64,000 nt of DNA from Megamerina dolium (Eukaryota; Arthropoda; Insecta; Diptera; Megamerinidae): assembly GCA_963854835.1 (NCBI GenBank), contig OY978527.1, positions 28,274,029-28,338,028 of the forward strand. Reading direction: 5' to 3'. Below are positions 44,003 to 54,027 of the stretch, piece after piece. Every line of letters begins with the position of its first letter. Within the stretch, counting starts at the first letter, position 1. Under the pieces are notes generated by a model that saw only the letters and a program-made list of their open reading frames with translations, did not search any database and was not told the origin of the DNA. Made by a program: the position numbers and the translations under genes.

Positions 44003-44602
44003 AATTGAATGAAATTAAAATATTATTGCTTTATTGTATGCACCTTCTTTTTTCCAATAAATATTGTTAATTTTAAAGTTGAAAAATCGCGGGTGTTATT
44101 ATTCATTTAGCAACATAAACAACAACTACAACTCTACAACTCTGTTAAGTGACCCTGATATTTGTAATCAGAAATAAGCTCAAAAGCCAAAGTAGGACTT
44201 CTGTGGTATTAAACGATCTCTGGCAAGATTCAATAAATAATATGAATATGTGAAAGAAAAATAATAATAAAATAAAAGAGCGAACGACGGAAGAGTTTAT
44301 TTTTTTAGGAAAAATTACGAACTACTTTCGTTCATGAGTTTTTAAAATAAGGGTCTTAGTAATAATAAGATAACTCAAAAGAGCGTGAGTGTATTTAAAT
44401 TGCTCTCAGCAATCCAGATGGTGATACTGGCCCTAAGAGTTCCTCGCTTATCCATTTGACGCACTTTTGATTTTATAAATGCACTAGGCATAGGCTGTGG
44501 GTTCTCATATACACTCACAGCACTCTGTCTGTGTTTGTCTTTCATTATTTATATTTTATTTCCTGTGTGCAAACTAAAGTCAACCCAACAACACTTTCGT
44601 AT
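44003..44602. other. Intergenic, nothing recognised
   Basis: AT-rich with scattered AATAAA-like motifs. No gene or repeat recognised up to the LTR. Confidence 0.4.
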
Positions 44603-44948
44603 TGTTACGTTTTTATTCTGTGAACGTTTAATTCTATTTGAATTAACCTTGTTCGATCATTGGATTCTGTCAATAATAATTGAAACACTTATTTTGTATA
44701 ATTATATACAGCAACAATTTATTTATGCCCCTATTGCGGTTCACCACTCAACCCAGTTTGGTCGTCTTAGAGTCGACCCGACTTCAACAAGACCAAACTA
44801 TTTTTTGGTATTGTGGTACACCACTGTTTTCGGTTGAAATTGTTATGGCGTTACCAGCTTAAAATATCACTTATGACAGAAAAGTGGTCGATTAAAAGTA
44901 AAAATTAAGGAAATATACAATTGTGTTTTGCTGTGAAAATTATTTAAA

Positions 44949-45395
44949 ATGGATATTAGTGTAGATTTGTTTTATGAAGATGAAAACGAAGACGCGAAAA
45001 TTGATTTGCTACGCTTACGGAGAAAAATTCGTGATGACTCTAACCCTCTTGAACTACCTAGCGAAAAGTATAAATATTGTTCAAAATAAATAAAAGCAAA
45101 TAATAAATTTTTTTATAGATTTATTAGCTATTTTCTACTGAGCAAAGAGGCATTTTGCTTTTTGCTGGATGACGTAAAAGACCATTTCAAGAAATCTGTG
45201 CGTGTCGTATCTATACCACCAATATTGAAATTGTGTGCTGCTCTTAGATTTTTCGCTGATGGAAGCTACCAGAAGAGCAGCGGCATTGACTTCAATATAG
45301 GAGTGGCTCAATCTACAATGTCACTTGTTTTAAAAGAAGTATTAGATGTATTGGAGACGAAACAGACGCTGCAAGGAGTATCAGAAATAATATAA
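44949..45395 (+). pseudogene. Harbinger transposase N-terminal part, two exons
   Basis: Exon 1 44949-45067 encodes MDISVDLFYEDENEDAKIDL, then LRLRRKIRDDSNPLELPSEK. The 51-bp intron has GTATAA...TTATAG, and exon 2 at 45119-45395 continues in frame with FISYFLLSKEAFCFLLDDVK and then LKLCAALRFFADGSYQKSSG, VAQSTMSLVLKEVLDVLE. This is the conserved N-terminal helical region of HARBI1 proteins (residues about 35-125). A stop at 45393-45395 follows the deletion, giving 131 residues. The DDE nuclease domain is absent, so the product could not cut DNA; it might at most bind partners. Confidence 0.85.
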
Positions 45396-45527
45396 TGCGT
45401 TCTTTCCAAGCTCAATAAATTTATCTCTTATTTATTTTTTAAATTCATTTCAGTCTCTTTGGTAAATGGAAGATAACTTAAATTATTTAAAAAAAAATCT
45501 TATTTTCTTAAATTCACGTCTACTTTG

Positions 45528-45657
45528 TTAGCTTGGATTCTGGTCCATTAGTTGAACAAGCCTCTCAAATTGAGCTTTGGTTGTAATTTTTAAACTTCTG
45601 AAAATGTATAAAATGTTGAGAAATTACTATATGAAGCCTACTTACGATCTCTCCATT
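45528..45657 (-). pseudogene. Harbinger Myb-like protein N-terminus, two exons
   Basis: On the - strand, exon 1 45647-45657 encodes MER plus two bases. A 49-bp intron (GTAAGT...TTTCAG, 45598-45646) follows, and exon 2 from 45597 continues SSLKITTKAQFERLVQLMDQ, NPS, then a stop at 45528-45530 where the internal deletion begins. The helix start (AQFERLVQLMDQNP) parallels the Myb-like remnant at 9627. Only 26 residues remain. Confidence 0.7.
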
Positions 45658-46238
45658 ATTTTTGGCTTTATTAGTTTAAAGTAAACTGCAACTGATGCAA
45701 ACACAACTGCTTATGAGCAGTGGTGTATATTTAACGTGCTTGTCGACCAAACTGAAACAGAGTTGCAAACGGCAATACCACAAAAATAATGAACACAATC
45801 AAAAAAATCAGCCGCCAGTCGAGTTGAGAACGGCAATATGAATTTCTCGACGGCGACCAAACTGTTACAAAAGTTGTGAACCGCAATAGGGGCATTAATC
45901 AACTCTGTTTACAATAACTCAGTTAATGTACTTGCAACTTTTGCCTCTGTTACTCTATAGATGTTTGCGCAATCATTTTCGGGATTTGATTGAATTGCAT
46001 TTGTCAACACTGGCTCTATTTATACTTTGTGGTAATACTCCAGAATCTTCCTATATCGTAGTCGAGATTCATCTCTTTCTTTCTCGTTGACTTGTTCTGG
46101 TTATCGCCTATTTCTTTTTGTTGACATTCGTTCCGATGCTGCCAATAATCGTGTTATTCACGATAGTGATGAGTAACCAACCATCGATACTCGTTACACT
46201 GCCCTCCTCTTAACCTTGTTCGCCCCGAACAAGTTTTT

Positions 46239-47233
46239 CTACTTCTCTTGATATTGCGCAAGTCGCTCCAAGTGCACTACTTTAATATTTGCTCTTTTAT
46301 TCCAGGCACGTTGAATACGATACACTACGTCATTTATATTTGCTATAATCTCATATGGTCCTTCCCAATGAGTCTGTAGTTTAGGGGACAGGCCTTTCTT
46401 TCGTTGTGGATTAAGAAGCATTACAAGCTCTCCTTCATAGAACCTTTTAAAATTTGCTTTCAAGTCATACCTGTCCTTCATCTTATCGTCTATCATCTGC
46501 GACCGCTCTCTGATGAACTGACGTACTTCATCCCACTCTTCCCGATTTTCGCTAGTATAGTTACCTTCGGTTGATCTCGTTGGTGTTACGACTCCAACTT
46601 TTAAATCAGCTGGCAGTCTTAACTCGTTTCCAAAAATTGCCATTGCTGGTGTAGTAGCCGTCGTATCATGTTGTGCGCATTGATATGCCATGAGGAACAT
46701 TGGTATATGTACATCCCAGTCTCTTTGGTATTTATCTACGACTTTTCTCAAATATTCCTCCAAGGTGCGGTTAAATCGTTCTACCATGCCATCAGATTGA
46801 GGATGCAAAGGTCTAGTACAACTGATTCGAAATTTCGACCTTGACCTGAGTGTAACTCCATCGGTACACCAAAACGAGTAACCCATTGGTTGACGAATAC
46901 ATCGTCAACTGTACTAGTTTCTTGATTTGGAATGGGGTATACTTCAGGCCACTTACTGAAGCAATCTTAAACCACCGGAACATACTTGTTCCCTGAGTTG
47001 CTTGTTGGAAATGGTCCAGCTATGTCCATAGCAATTCGCTCAAATGGAGCACCTACGGTGTATTGGTGCATCTTGCCTCGACTTTTCTTAGTAGGACCTT
47101 TGGCCATTGCATATTGCTTACACTTCCGATTAAAATCAGCGACATGGTCGTGGCATCCAACCCAATAAAATCGTTTCTTTATTTTCTCGACGGTTTTGAT
47201 TATGCCCAAATGCCCTCCACTGTAAGGAAACAT
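46239..47233 (-). pseudogene. Gypsy B integrase
   Basis: The zinc-binding segment KTVEKIKKRFYWVGCHDHVA, then CKQYAMAKGP, and the start of the catalytic core (PFERIAMDIAGPFPTSNSGN, first Asp) lie at 46967-47233. After broken frames (46890-46966) the core continues CTRPLHPQSDGMVERFNRTL, with the catalytic Glu in VERFNRT, and the C-terminal GPY-like part HWEGPYEIIANINDVVYRIQ ends at 46239. The second Asp region is damaged. The integrase would insert element DNA in the nucleus; this copy is broken. Confidence 0.88.
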
Positions 47234-47490
47234 TGTGATACTCAGCTATCTTGCCTTGGGTACCACTAGAAGATCATTAGTGCTCGGAATAAACATCCAT
47301 CTCGTAAGTGCAGGCTTTGACACTGCGCCCAGTATGCCTTTGCTATTGGTCTCTCATTAGCTATTTCTTGCCAATCTGGACGTACGCCTTGCCCCTTGTA
47401 TCCCATAATCTTTACGAGATCTGGGTCGTTCCGCTAGTCTTCTTGAACTCGTTCGGTGGTCCATGACTCCTCCGGCAAGATATTCGTAAG

Positions 47491-48650
47491 TCATACGTCT
47501 ACAATGTGTTCTTTGCTTTCCACTCGAGAACAATGTTTACATTCCATTTTGCAGGGAGGACGAGTAAAATCATAACTCTGCGGCCTTTCAATCCAGCGCG
47601 CCAATTGTCCTTCTGGGTTTTTAAATTGTAATAACCACCTTAGCGCTGCGTGGTCAGTTCGTAGATGAAATGAATGACCGTACAAGTATTTATGGAAATA
47701 CTTTACACATTCCAGTATTGCGAGCAACTCTCTTCGAGTGACACAGTAGTTTCTTTCTGGCTTCGACAGGATTTTACTGTAGTATGCTAATACTTTTTCT
47801 TGCCCATCTATGATCTGAGAAGGCACACCACCTATTCCATAGCCACTCGCATCTGTGTCCAGCACAAACTTTTGACCCGGTACTGGATACGCTAATACTG
47901 GTGCTGAACAGAGTCTTTCTTTCAGCTATTCGAATGCTTTCTGTTGTTCCTCGCCCCACACAAATGGTTTGTTCTTTCTTGTTAACTCATGCAGACTGCT
48001 GGCGATGTTTGCAAATCCAGGAACAAATCGTCTATAGTAGGTACATAAACCTAGAAAGCTTTTTAACTCGTGAAGATTAGACGGAATAGGCCATTCTTGT
48101 ACTACTGCTACTTTCCCCTCGTCGGTATGTACCACTTCTGTTGTTACTTTATGGCCAAGATATTTAACTTCTCGCCTGAAGAGTGAACACTTTTAAATAT
48201 TCAGTTTGAGCCCTGCTGATTGTATACGCTCAAATACTGCTTTCAACTTTTCGAACGAATCTTTTCCCATCACGATAATGTCATCGAGATACACCAAGCA
48301 CGTTTTCCAGTGTAGTCCTCTGAGTATGCGCTCCATCTAACGTTCGAAAGTAGCTGGCGCATTGCATAAACCAAATGGCATCGCTGTAAATTGCCATAAA
48401 CCATCGCCAATCTCTTTGTCCTCCTTACCAAGCTCCACTTGCCAGTAGCCACTTTGCAGATCAAGAGTTGAGAACCACGTCGCACAAGATAGCGTACCCA
48501 GAGTGCCATCGATTCTTGGCAGTGGATAGCTGTCTTTTTTCGTGATATCATTTGGATTTCTGTAATCCACACAGAATCGAGTAGTTCCATCTTTCTTCTT
48601 TACCATCACAACTGTCGAACACCATAACACCTTATTTCTGCATATCACTA
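47491..48650 (-). pseudogene. Gypsy B reverse transcriptase and RNase H
   Basis: Reverse transcriptase: TTRFCVDYRNPNDITKKDSY, SYPLPRIDGTLGTLSCATWF, STLDLQSGYWQVELGKEDKE and TAMPFGLCNAPATFER (48337-48648). The YLDD box follows in another frame at about 48285 (CLVYLDDIIV). The connection LKSFLGLCTYYRRFVPGFAN lies at 47926-48135. RNase H: LDTDASGYGIGGVPSQIIDG and NYCVTRRELLAILECVKYFH, then HLRTDHAALRWLLQF (47491-47865). Frames shift at about 48300, 48190 and 47920. Confidence 0.9.
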
Positions 48651-48728
48651 ATCACTTTAATGGCTTTACATCTTTTGGCCAATGTAACTCGACGTGGTGC
48701 TTGACAAATTGGTCTAGAATCACCGGTG

Positions 48729-50400
48729 TCAATGTGATGTTTCACGATGGTTGTTCGTCCTCCAGTTTTTCCATTTGTATTTCTCCAATAGTTGTAAAGT
48801 CTTTTCTTTTTGCTGGTTGGAAAGCACTCGTGCCCATTCTTCCATCTGTGCTTTTAATTCCGCTCTAACAATTCCTGATCTTCCACTTTTGATGGACGAA
48901 CCCTTCTCGTAGTCTACTATGGCAGTAACTTCCTGGCAATGACCAATCACCATTCCTTTTTTCACAACTGTAAATGTATTAGTTGAATTTAATATTCGCG
49001 CCGGTACTATTCCATTTTCTTTAGGTTCCAGTAACGTCCTACCAAGTATGATGTTTTTATTCGTTATTTCTTTATCCGCTTCCACTACCCACAACTTGCC
49101 TGTCCCATCATCCACATTCATCTGTGCCCAAATCACCGCTTCTGATTTTGCTGGAACCTCTTGGCGTTGACATGCTAGTACTCGTTTGATGTTTCCACTA
49201 AGCTGGTAACCGATGTTCAATGGTAACTCGACATTTGCATAGCGTAGTATCCGTTGATTTAAATCTAACGTAAAGCCATTGTCAATCATAAAATCAACAC
49301 CAATTATTACGTCATCGATGATATCGGCCACAATGAATTCATGTTCCCACGTACAATTTCCAATAGAAACTCGCTACTTTATCTTATCCAAAATTTGTGC
49401 ATCCTCACCCGTTGTTGTACGCAATTTTATTCCAATTAAAGGCTCAAACCTCTTTACCAAATCGCTCTTGATTATAGAATGTGATGCAATAGTATCCAGG
49501 GTTAACATGAATTCCATATTGTCCAATTTTCCATCAATAGTCAAGCTGCTTGGTACACGCTGTAGTTGTGAAATGTGAATGATGGGGCAACACACTGTTG
49601 GAGTCAGTTCACACCCCGCTGAACTGACTCGGATTAGTTTGATTGATTTGCGTTAGTGGAGCGGTCGCTGTCCACCTTATACTCCTTCTTTTGTCTACCT
49701 GGAGAATTCAATCTTGAGGGCTTTCGGCGCAGACGGCAGTCACGCGCCATGTGTCCTGGTTTGTCGCAAATAAAGTCTTACCAATAAATTTGTTTTCGCG
49801 TCGACCTGTTGTTCTTCCTTCAGGCTGCACTACAGACTTAACTGTCTGACACACTGCTACAACCAGATCTGATGTTTCTGCCTCTAGTTGGCGTACACTT
49901 GGCGCTGATCGACACATTAAACTGGCGGCTTCATACGTCGAGGCACTACTAATTGTTTCCGCATAAGTACTCCTTGGTGACATGACTAGGACACGAATGC
50001 TTCTATTTTTATTTTCCCGATGAATTCTTCCGAATTACCAGAGAACGTAAGCGCTCAATGAAGCAAATCCTGAAGACTCTCACTACTCCGTTGCACTCGC
50101 GATCTTAATTCCACTCGATGCAATTGACTCTTATATTCATTTCCATATTTTCGCTGGAGTGTATCCATCAGTGATTGATAGCTACCATGATCTTTCTCTG
50201 GAACCATTTGTAACACTTCGGAAGAATTGCCTTTTAATGCGACTATTAAAGCAGCAGTCTTGTCATTATCGTCCCATTGATTCTTCGAAGCTGTTGTCTC
50301 GAACTGAAGCTTAAAGATGTTGAATGGTGTGGTTCCATCAAATGTTGGTGGCTTTAGTTTAATTGTAGTTGATTCTCTAATCACTGATGTGGTTGCTCCT
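48729..50400 (-). pseudogene. Gypsy B Gag, zinc knuckle and protease
   Basis: Gag core at 50055-50384: KLKPPTFDGTTPFNIFKLQF, WDDNDKTAALIVALKGNSSE and YGNEYKSQLHRVELRSRVQ, a retrotrans_gag-type domain. A CCHC knuckle is partly readable near 49750 (CDKPGHMARDC) but its first Cys is out of frame. The protease begins in 49374-49595 (LTLDTIASHSIIKSDLVKRF; the usual DTGA is DTIA) and continues in 48729-49331 with DDVIIGVDFMIDNGFTLDLN. Several frame breaks. Gag would build the particle; the protease would mature it. Confidence 0.8.
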
Positions 50401-50673
50401 TATTTTTTATTTTATTAAGTTCGCGGTCTAGTTTCTCAAGCTTCTCTTCCAAGTCATCATGTCTGTCTACATATTCCTTCAGCTTATCATCCAAATCATC
50501 TCGGCTTCCTCAAAGAACTCAAGTTCTTCTACATTAATACCCTTAGCCTCCATGGCTTGCCTCAGCCTCACCATTAGTTCTGCTTTTGTACCTGATGACG
50601 ATAGATTCCTCTCTGACAACTGTTTTTTCAGTTGGTCCACTTTTAGTTAGTCATTTTTCACCATCTTTACAGA

Positions 50674-50691
50674 ATCCCACTTCTGACACCA
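50674..50691 (-). other. Gypsy B primer-binding site, tRNA-Leu type
   Basis: Two bases after the 5' LTR, the - strand reads TGGTGTCAGAAGTGGGAT. This is complementary to the 3' end of fly tRNA-Leu (…TCCCACTTCTGACA plus CCA) over all 18 bases, as I recall that tRNA. Confidence 0.8.
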
Positions 50692-50693
50692 AT

Positions 50694-51096
50694 TGTTACG
50701 TTTTTATTCTGTGAACGTTGAATTCTATTTGAATTAACCTTATTCGATCACTGGATTCTGTCAATAATAATTGACTTATTTTGTACAATTATATACAGCA
50801 ACAATTTATTTAATCAACTCTATTTATAATAACTCTTTTAATGTGCTTACATCTTTTGTCTCTGATACTGTGTAGATGTTTGCGCAATCATGTTCGGGAT
50901 TTGAAGGAATGGCATTTGTCAACACTGGCTCTATTTATACTCTGTGGTAACACTCCAGAATCTTACTTTACCGTAGTCGAGATTCATCTCTTTCTTTCTC
51001 GTTGGCTTGTTCTGGTTATCTCCTATTTCTTTTTGTTGACATTCGTTTCGATGCAGCCAATATTCGTGTCATTCACAATAGTGATGAGTAACCTGA
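50694..51096 (-). repeat. Gypsy B 5' LTR, outer end truncated
   Basis: About 403 bp matching the 3' LTR from TGTTACGTTTTTATTCTG to GTGATGAGTAACC. The last about 21 bases (through GTTACA) are replaced by unrelated AT-rich DNA. Identity to the 3' LTR looks around 90 percent, so this is not a recent insertion. Confidence 0.85.
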
Positions 51097-51351
51097 AATT
51101 TGTTTTAAAATCTAATTTAAAAAAAAATGGAAGTTAAAAATTATATCTAAGAAAAAAATATTTATGATAAAAGAAATCCCGAAAATAACCGAAAACTTCC
51201 GAAACGAATATCTTTTTAACACAAATGTCAAATATATCGTAACATATCGTTAAATTCTACTTTCAAGAGACTTCAATACGATACTATACAACTTGGGTAA
51301 TTACTTACGCTGCAATTAGTCAAAACGAAAGTAAACTAATGGAAAAGCTGA

Positions 51352-51601
51352 GTGCTATTAGTCAATACAGTTAGTTCAATCTATATGAATTATGAGTAGG
51401 AAAGAGATAGCTAGATATAAAATGATATGGGTGTATGATTAAATATGATTGACATACGTCTCGTTGAAAATCTGATTTCAATAGATTCTAACGTTACGTT
51501 GCCTACCAATTCGTTTTGACTAATCATTGTTATGACTTGTGTGTGAAATAGGTCGGAACAACTGAGCCGTTGCTTATCGATACGTGTTGACTAATAGCAC
51601 C
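51352..51601. mobile_element. MITE with GTGCTATTAGTCA ends (best copy)
   Basis: 250 bp with left end GTGCTATTAGTCAATACAG and right end, read inward, GGTGCTATTAGTCAACACG. Internal GAGTAGGAAAGAGATAG and CAATTCGTTTTGACTAATCA are shared with 1175-1379 and 16911-17123. Confidence 0.8.
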
Positions 51602-53040
51602 ATTATATGCAATATACACATGATAGTTGCTATGATACGATACGATTGGATTGGATTGGATTCGAAACTACTACCTTTTGTCATTTTTTTTTATTGCACT
51701 TGAAATCATTCTACTATTCCAGATTGGTTCTTGAATCTGCTAGAAAGAATAAATAATGGAAAAATTTTAGGTACACTTGCTAATTTTTATGCCCCTATTA
51801 CGAATGGTAACTCTTTTAGTTGCCTTGTCTGAGAGACAACTTCTCATTAGTAGTTGCATGTTCAGTTGCCCCGTGCATTCAAATCAAAGCAGTGGATTTT
51901 CTTGATTGCCATCGATAATGCGAATTTGAACAAGAGCATCATATCATATTGAATAGAAAAGTAACATTTTTATGTACATATGTAGGATGACTGATTTTGA
52001 CCTTTCACCAAAACGAATTAATTGTTAATTATACAAAATTCGATTCCAACATTTATTTAGAAAAAAAAATTACATGCATATTGGTGTTTTGTTTTGTTTT
52101 TGCCGTAATCTTATTACATAGATTTTGGATATCTGATGCATGTACATACGGACAAACTAATATACCTATGCTCATTTGTATACATCGGTATATGCACCTG
52201 CTGTTTGTAAAATAGTATGTATGCATATGTATTGTAGTAGTCATTATATAAATAACATATTTTGCTACTATCCACTACTCGACACATTTATGATTTTTGA
52301 TTATACTTATTTATATAAATGGTTATCTATGATATTTTATAGTCTTCAATAATATTTCAATATTGAATTTTGCAATTTAAAAAGAAAATTCTCATTTTAT
52401 GTTCAGCTTCGTGTGTGTCTGACTGTGTGTGTGAGGAAGAGCTAGTAAGAATCCCATAAAATTAAGCCCAAATTTATGAATTATATGACTTGCCAATTTA
52501 TTGTATATTATCGCATTTATATTTTATTTTATTCCTTTTTTTTGTATTTTTTATTTTTTAAATTTTATATATTTTTTTTTTATTTTGTATCGTCAACATT
52601 ATGAGTAGAGAATTATTAACATTATATTTTACTATTATTATATTACATATTACATTTTCATTATTAAAATCAATTACAAGTATTTTGTTTTCTTATACAG
52701 TTCCTGTTCCATTCTTTTATAGTTTATCACCTTTACCACAACACGCAATTATCATTGAAGTCTAACGTATAGATATTTGTGTGTGTGTGTGTATGTGTAT
52801 TGGTTGTGTCTATGTGTGCATGTCCGTTTGTATAACATATGTATATTTACTTTTGCTCTCCTTATTCCATTCCAACGTCGTTTATCAGAACCGAACATAC
52901 ACTGCCAAAAAGTCGACCACTTAAGAGCCCATAATTGATTGTGTCTTCCTGCCTGTTCTATTCTGTATCATTCATTCTTCTTTCTACATCTACTTCATCT
53001 TACATGCTAGTTATTTATTACAAATAATAATTATATTTAA
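51602..53040. other. Intergenic, AT-rich
   Basis: No gene seen. A GCCCCTATTACG motif after TTTTTAT at about 51785 resembles the Harbinger terminus at 44726, but no matching end was found. (TG)n runs at 52416-52435 and 52780-52795. Confidence 0.4.
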
Positions 53041-53075
53041 TTTATATTAATATATATGTATATACTATATATGCT

Positions 53076-53155
53076 TGTGTGTGTGTGTGTGTGTGTGTAC
53101 ATATGTATATATATATACATATATATGTTAATATGTATATATATGTATATATATG

Positions 53156-53248
<93 letters not shown>

Positions 53249-53258
53249 ACACATATAC

Positions 53259-53328
<70 letters not shown>

Positions 53329-53338
53329 ACACATATAC

Positions 53339-53414
<76 letters not shown>

Positions 53415-53422
53415 ATATATGT

Positions 53423-53454
<32 letters not shown>

Positions 53455-53470
53455 TTTATATATATAAATG

Positions 53471-53505
<35 letters not shown>

Positions 53506-53520
53506 GTGTGTGTGTGTATG
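53076..53520. repeat. Long TG/TA microsatellite
   Basis: (TG)n followed by about 400 bp of (TA)n with ATGTGTACACAT interruptions, itself partly tandemly repeated (around 53240-53260 and 53324-53344). All open frames here (Tyr/Ile/Val) are artefacts. It lies about 500-950 bp downstream of the fs(1)h stop codon. Confidence 0.95.
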
Positions 53521-54027
53521 TATATATGTATATGTATAGATATTATACATAATTGTTTATCCATTTGCATTTGCATTATTTTTTACTTCTCCACTTGAAC
53601 AGTGTATTTCTTAAATATTAATAAGATAAAAACAAAACAAAAAAATTTACTCATAATAAAATATTAATAGATTGTTCCTGTTATACCAAATCTGATGCAT
53701 GCACTCCTTTCGTTCGGAGGTTTTGTGACAACACAATGGCGCTTTGATGTTCTTAGTTTCTCCGCCTTGTCGCCACCGTCACCGCTGTCACACCAACTCC
53801 TTCCATTCCTTCTTTTCTTAAGGTAATCGCCGAACCGAACATCATCAACACTCCGTACTTATTACAACAATGTGTAAGTACGTGTGTCGAATGGGAGAGT
53901 GTTGTCAGTGATTACTGTTGACTTACAATGTTACGCTGATTGATTGTTTGGTGATGTTTGGTGTATTTATTGGTATATGGACATATGGTGTTTGAATATA
54001 GTCATGGGTATGTGGTGTGTGTATTTA
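53521..54027 (-). other. fs(1)h: fs(1)h 3' UTR / downstream flank
   Basis: No coding frame. On the - strand the stop codon overlaps a poly(A)-signal hexamer (TAATAAATAC, AATAAA at 54024-54029), and further AATAAA motifs follow. The cleavage site cannot be fixed. Confidence 0.5.

Larger units (their letters stand above)
44726..45894. mobile_element. Miniature Harbinger with the 5' ends of both genes
   Basis: 1169 bp flanked by the 3-bp duplication TTA. Terminal repeats are TGCCCCTATTGCGGTTCACC on the left and, read inward, TGCCCCTATTGCGGTTCACA. Subterminal GTTTGGTCG motifs recur on both sides. Inside are the first two exons of a HARBI1-type gene (+) and the first two exons of a Myb-like gene (-), converging on a deletion point at about 45400-45520. 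The 3-bp TTA duplication is characteristic of PIF/Harbinger. Confidence 0.9.
44603..46198 (-). repeat. Gypsy B 3' LTR, split by a Harbinger insert
   Basis: Plus-strand reading TGTTACGTTTTTATTCTG ... ACTCGTTACA. The LTR is interrupted at TTA (44723-44725) and resumes after TTA (45895-45897). It matches 50694-51096 throughout. Confidence 0.9.
44603..51096 (-). mobile_element. Ty3/gypsy element B, both LTRs present
   Basis: The - strand element has a 3' LTR at 44603-46198 (424 bp once the Harbinger insert is removed), a 5' LTR at 50694-51096 and a gag-pol order between them. A purine-rich tract (AAGAGGAGGGCAG) precedes the 3' LTR at 46199-46211. The primer site is for tRNA-Leu. No env-like frame is seen. 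The 5' LTR lacks its outer about 21 bases, so no target duplication can be read. Confidence 0.9.

Noticed and set aside
53037..53598. Long Tyr/Ile frames on both strands
   Set aside because: Produced by the TA microsatellite; same for 12321-12585.
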